This document shows, in pieces, positions 25,478-27,948 of a DNA stretch of 27,948 nt. Under the pieces are notes generated by a model. That model did not search any database, had not been told where the DNA came from, and saw only the letters and a program-made list of their open reading frames with translations. Every line of letters begins with the position of its first letter. The first letter of the stretch is position 1. Both the position numbers and the translations under genes were made by a program. The DNA is from Fibrobacterota bacterium (GTDB taxonomy: Bacteria > Fibrobacterota > Chitinivibrionia > Chitinivibrionales > Chitinispirillaceae): the NCBI GenBank assembly GCA_023436205.1, contig JAEZKC010000033.1, positions 1 through 27,948 on the forward strand. Reading direction: 5' to 3'.

Positions 25478-26626
25478 ATGAGCAAAGAATCTGTCCGGGA
25501 AATGAGTGCGTGTGGAGGTCTCGTAGTAACTCTGCGTGATCTCGAGGAGATTTCATCTAGAATCACTCGCATGCGGGAAAAACGAATCGCTCAGGAAAAG
25601 CTAACCAAGAGCCGGTTCAGCGTTTTCACCGTCCTGCTTCCTGAGCATGATGAGGTGCGGCTCCATACGCGTTTTCTTCATTGTTTGCTTAATCCTGCCG
25701 GGGTACATGACTGCGGCAATCTCTTTGTAGATGCTTTCTTCGAAATACTAAGTGAAATACCTCCTTTGGATCATAACGGAAATCATGTTCTTTTCGATCG
25801 CATTCTTGAAGATCAGCTAAGAAATAATGAATATCTTTCGTGTCAAAGTGAACGCTATGAGAATGGGTTCGGCCAATTTGATCTTTTTATGGAATTCAAG
25901 CTTGCGCTGGTTCTCATTGAGAATAAAATCTATGCTGCAGAGGGCTATAGACAGTTGGAACGTTATGGCTCGTATCTGAAATCTCGCAAAGATAAATCTA
26001 CACTGTTGCTTTACCTTACGCTCGACGGTAAACAGTCCTATACTGCTGCGGATTTTCCCTACGCCCGAATTTCGTATAATAATCATATCAAAAAGTGGCT
26101 TCTAAAATGCGCGCACCTTTCCAAAGAGTGGCCGCATATTCACCAAAGCATTCTTCAGTACCAAAAAATCATTAGTTCTCTATGTGGAGATGTCGATATG
26201 AATCCAGAAGAAATGAAAGAGGTGAAGGTTTTATTACAGAGTAATCCTGATGTGATTCGCAATCTTGATTCCATCAGGAATGTCGGCGTCGAACTTTTTA
26301 AAGATGTGATGGTTGATTTCTTTGATCAGATAAGAGACGAATTATCTAAAGGAGAAAACGGTGAGGTCATTTTGTGCTCAGATCGTCCGGGCATGGTTGC
26401 CGGTGGTATTCGCAAAGATCTATTCGGCGGATTAATCCTGCGGCCGACCTCATCTGATTTTCTGCAGGGCTTTGCTTCTGAGCTTTGGCTTGAACGAAAT
26501 TATGATTGGAAGGCTCTCTATGTAGGGATCGAGTCAAAATGGTATAAGAACACGTCCCCTGAGGAATTAGCCAGGTTGAATATGATCCGAGAAAAACTAA
26601 ACGCACTTTGTGTTGAGGTAGCGTAG
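25478..26626 (+). CDS. PD-(D/E)XK nuclease family protein (PDDEXK_4-like)
   Basis: The product (382 residues from ATG 25478; a GTG one codon earlier is possible) has the PDDEXK_4 layout: EVRLHTRFLHCLLNPAGVHD, then QFDLFMEF (D136 counting from the GTG), VLIENKIYA (E149, K151) and QLERYGSYL. It is a distant relative of the nuclease-like gene at 12559 but not a close copy. It would act on DNA in the cytoplasm, target unknown. Its stop codon (26624-26626) falls at, or just inside, the end of the minus-strand group II intron, so the present C-terminus (CVEVA) may be an artefact of the insertion. It follows the small membrane protein by 9 bases. Confidence 0.7.
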   Translation: MSKESVREMSACGGLVVTLRDLEEISSRITRMREKRIAQEKLTKSRFSVFTVLLPEHDEVRLHTRFLHCLLNPAGVHDCGNLFVDAFFEILSEIPPLDHNGNHVLFDRILEDQLRNNEYLSCQSERYENGFGQFDLFMEFKLALVLIENKIYAAEGYRQLERYGSYLKSRKDKSTLLLYLTLDGKQSYTAADFPYARISYNNHIKKWLLKCAHLSKEWPHIHQSILQYQKIISSLCGDVDMNPEEMKEVKVLLQSNPDVIRNLDSIRNVGVELFKDVMVDFFDQIRDELSKGENGEVILCSDRPGMVAGGIRKDLFGGLILRPTSSDFLQGFASELWLERNYDWKALYVGIESKWYKNTSPEELARLNMIREKLNALCVEVA

Positions 26627-26655
26627 AACTACCGGTTACCCGGTAGTCCCGCCAT

Positions 26656-26689
26656 AGATCCCGGCGTGCAGAATTCCCGCACCGGGCTC
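26656..26689 (-). ncRNA. Group II intron domain V
   Basis: The 34 bases start GAGCCCGGTGCGG and end GCACGCCGGGATCT on the minus strand, forming the standard domain V hairpin with the AGC catalytic triad at its base. It lies 22 bases after the reverse transcriptase stop codon and 7 bases before the domain VI hairpin. It is the most conserved catalytic part of a group II ribozyme and looks intact. Confidence 0.72.
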
Positions 26690-26711
26690 CTCACAATACT
26701 CGCTTCCGTAA

Positions 26712-27948
26712 TCAGTCAAGATATGGTAATAAGCTAAGCTGAATTCCTTCGTTTGTGATTTTACTCCTGTATGGTAATACTCCGTGAAACTGAAGTATAG
26801 CAGTGAACTGATTGTAATTAAAGCTTTTCCTTTGCGATCTTCTGTTAAGAAGTAAATAGAGCGTTTTCCTGTAAAGATAATACATTTCCTTAAGACTCGC
26901 TGAGTTTCCAGACACTCCAAAATAATTGTAAAGTCCTCTGAGCTTTGCTTTCACCATGCCCATTATCCACTTTAATCTTCTGCTACTATGTTTCTTCAGC
27001 CATGTTCTGAGTTCAAGAATTATGCTGCGCAGTTTCTTACTGGATGTTCGAAGGTGAATGATATCTTTTCCCCTTCGTGATGTCACCCAACGGTATTCAA
27101 AACCTAGAAAGTCAAATGCCTTACTGTCTTCTTTACGAAAACGGTTGAACAAGATTTTTCGTGTTTTGTCTTCCGCGAGTTCCAGACCGAATTTTTTCAT
27201 TCTTATAGGAAGTATTTTCTTGAAGCAAGCTGCATCCTTGTGATATCTAAAAGCTGCCACAAAATCATCAGCATACCTTACCACAGCCGCTGTAGCGTCT
27301 GTCTTGCTCTTTACTTCCTGTTCAAACCACACATCAAGAACATAATGCAGGTAGATATTAGCAAGTATTGGACTTACAATTGATCCCTGAGGGGTGCCCC
27401 GCTCTGGATGTTCGACTGCTCCGTCAGGCTGTACTATCCCTGCCCGAAGCCATTTCAAGATCAACCCAATCAGCGCCTTGTCGTTAATTCTCCTCTCCAG
27501 CATCTTCAACATCCAGTCATGATTTACATTGTCGAAAAAGCCTGAGATGTCTGACTCAACGACCCAGCTGTATTTATTCATCAGCTCGTCCCTCAGTTTT
27601 CCAACTGCCATTCGTGCTGAGCGTTTAGGCCGATAGGCATAACTACAATCAAGAAACAACGGTTCAAAAAGCGTTTGAAGTATTTCCCGCACCACATACT
27701 GCACTATTTTATCTTCAAGAGCGGGTATTCCAAGCGGTCTCAGTTTACCATTGCTTTTAGGAATAAAAACTCGCTTTACCAGCTTTGCACGGTATCGTTT
27801 TTCTTTAAGTCGCTTCTCCAGATCTGCAAGGTTGTTGGATAAGTTCTTTTCGTACTCCCGATAAGTTACTCCATCAACTCCTGTTGCAGCTCCCTTTCTA
27901 ATTGCTCGGAATGCAACTAAAAAGTTATTCCGGTTTAGCATACTGTAA
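26712..27948 (-). CDS. ltrA-like: Group II intron reverse transcriptase/maturase, partial
   Basis: At least 409 residues. Numbering from the first ATG (27941), motifs are KRVFIPKSNGKLRPLGIP (56-73), VVESDISGFFDNVNH (127-141), RGTPQGSIVSPILANIYL (181-198) and the catalytic YADD (223-226). The thumb/maturase X part ends in LNRRSQRKSFNYNQF. It is the enzyme that helps the intron splice and copies it into DNA. The frame stays open to the window edge (two more codons, reading YS before the Met). Family members have more sequence before this point, so the true start lies outside. There is no HNH endonuclease domain. Reading frame intact. Confidence 0.9.
   Translation of the reverse strand, partial: YSMLNRNNFLVAFRAIRKGAATGVDGVTYREYEKNLSNNLADLEKRLKEKRYRAKLVKRVFIPKSNGKLRPLGIPALEDKIVQYVVREILQTLFEPLFLDCSYAYRPKRSARMAVGKLRDELMNKYSWVVESDISGFFDNVNHDWMLKMLERRINDKALIGLILKWLRAGIVQPDGAVEHPERGTPQGSIVSPILANIYLHYVLDVWFEQEVKSKTDATAAVVRYADDFVAAFRYHKDAACFKKILPIRMKKFGLELAEDKTRKILFNRFRKEDSKAFDFLGFEYRWVTSRRGKDIIHLRTSSKKLRSIILELRTWLKKHSSRRLKWIMGMVKAKLRGLYNYFGVSGNSASLKEMYYLYRKTLYLLLNRRSQRKSFNYNQFTAILQFHGVLPYRSKITNEGIQLSLLPYLD

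Larger units (their letters stand above)
26623..27948 (-). mobile_element. Group II intron, 3' part (5' end outside window)
   Basis: On the minus strand a reverse transcriptase/maturase gene is followed by a domain V and a domain VI hairpin, the normal order of a group II intron with its protein in domain IV. Domain VI is GGACTACCGG/CCGGTAGTTC with a GTAA tetraloop (26626-26649), and the intron could end with the usual AY dinucleotide at 26623-26624. The protein lacks an HNH endonuclease domain, as in class C and some other bacterial introns. The insertion is antisense to the nuclease gene that ends at 26626. The 5' half and the left exon are beyond the right edge. Confidence 0.7.

Noticed and set aside
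24074..26626. tRNA-type attachment site bounding an integrated element
   Set aside because: A direct repeat of the tRNA 3' end was looked for and not found in the window, and there is no integrase gene; only the short inverted copy in the hairpin is present.
26636..26920. Small minus-strand open frame across the reverse transcriptase end and domain V
   Set aside because: It is in another frame of the intron protein and continues through the ribozyme core, so it is not a gene.
1..27948. CRISPR array
   Set aside because: No regularly spaced direct repeats were seen anywhere in the window.

Overview
The window reads as a bacterial defence island. Its core is a complete BREX type 1 phage-exclusion operon (brxA, brxB, brxC, pglX, pglZ, brxL, all on the + strand, 7756-24008). 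The operon carries three extra genes: a PD-(D/E)XK-type nuclease and an unknown partner between brxC and pglX, and a DUF262/HNH (GmrSD/BrxU-like) enzyme between pglX and pglZ. The host cannot be named from the sequence. Gene style (Shine-Dalgarno starts, group II intron, BREX) fits a bacterium, and composition is mixed, with moderate-GC BREX genes beside clearly AT-rich blocks, as expected where accessory modules have been acquired at different times.

Left flank (1-3287): this is a graveyard. It has a strongly structured non-coding stretch (46-306), a small gene broken by a one-base frameshift (355-554), a small HNH protein that seems to have lost the middle of its HNH motif (625-927), and, on the minus strand, a ywgA-like gene with a 5'-truncated ywfO-like HD gene (962-2340). 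The HD truncation runs into the remnant of another HNH gene on the + strand (about 2202-2423). About 860 bases with no gene but several inverted repeats follow.

Middle left (3288-7561): a PGN_0703-type putative restriction endonuclease, then a tight AT-rich four-gene cassette. The cassette encodes a GHKL ATPase with a STAS-like front half, a DUF4325 STAS-like protein, a two-helix membrane protein and a RES-domain protein. RES domains are known NAD+-consuming toxins, so the cassette looks like a sensor/switch/membrane/effector abortive-infection module.

BREX core (7756-24008): genes overlap or are separated by less than 30 bases, so they probably form one transcription unit. The BrxL gene lacks a recognisable Lon protease end and instead ends in an MIT_C-like (phospholipase-D-fold) domain behind an acidic linker. 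PglX carries an AT-rich central patch typical of an exchanged specificity region.

Right flank (24009-27948): just after brxL, behind its own candidate promoter, lies a tRNA-like element with a shortened anticodon loop. Its 3' end is built into a 16-bp hairpin that stops 18 bases before the start codon of a HEPN-type protein with an R-x4-H motif. A tRNA mimic joined to a HEPN RNase gene is the most unusual arrangement in the window and a candidate undescribed RNA/nuclease system. After it come a small glycine/alanine-rich membrane protein, a second PDDEXK_4-like nuclease, and the 3' part of a group II intron on the minus strand. The intron end abuts, and probably supplies the stop codon of, that nuclease gene. 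The intron's reverse transcriptase runs off the right edge.
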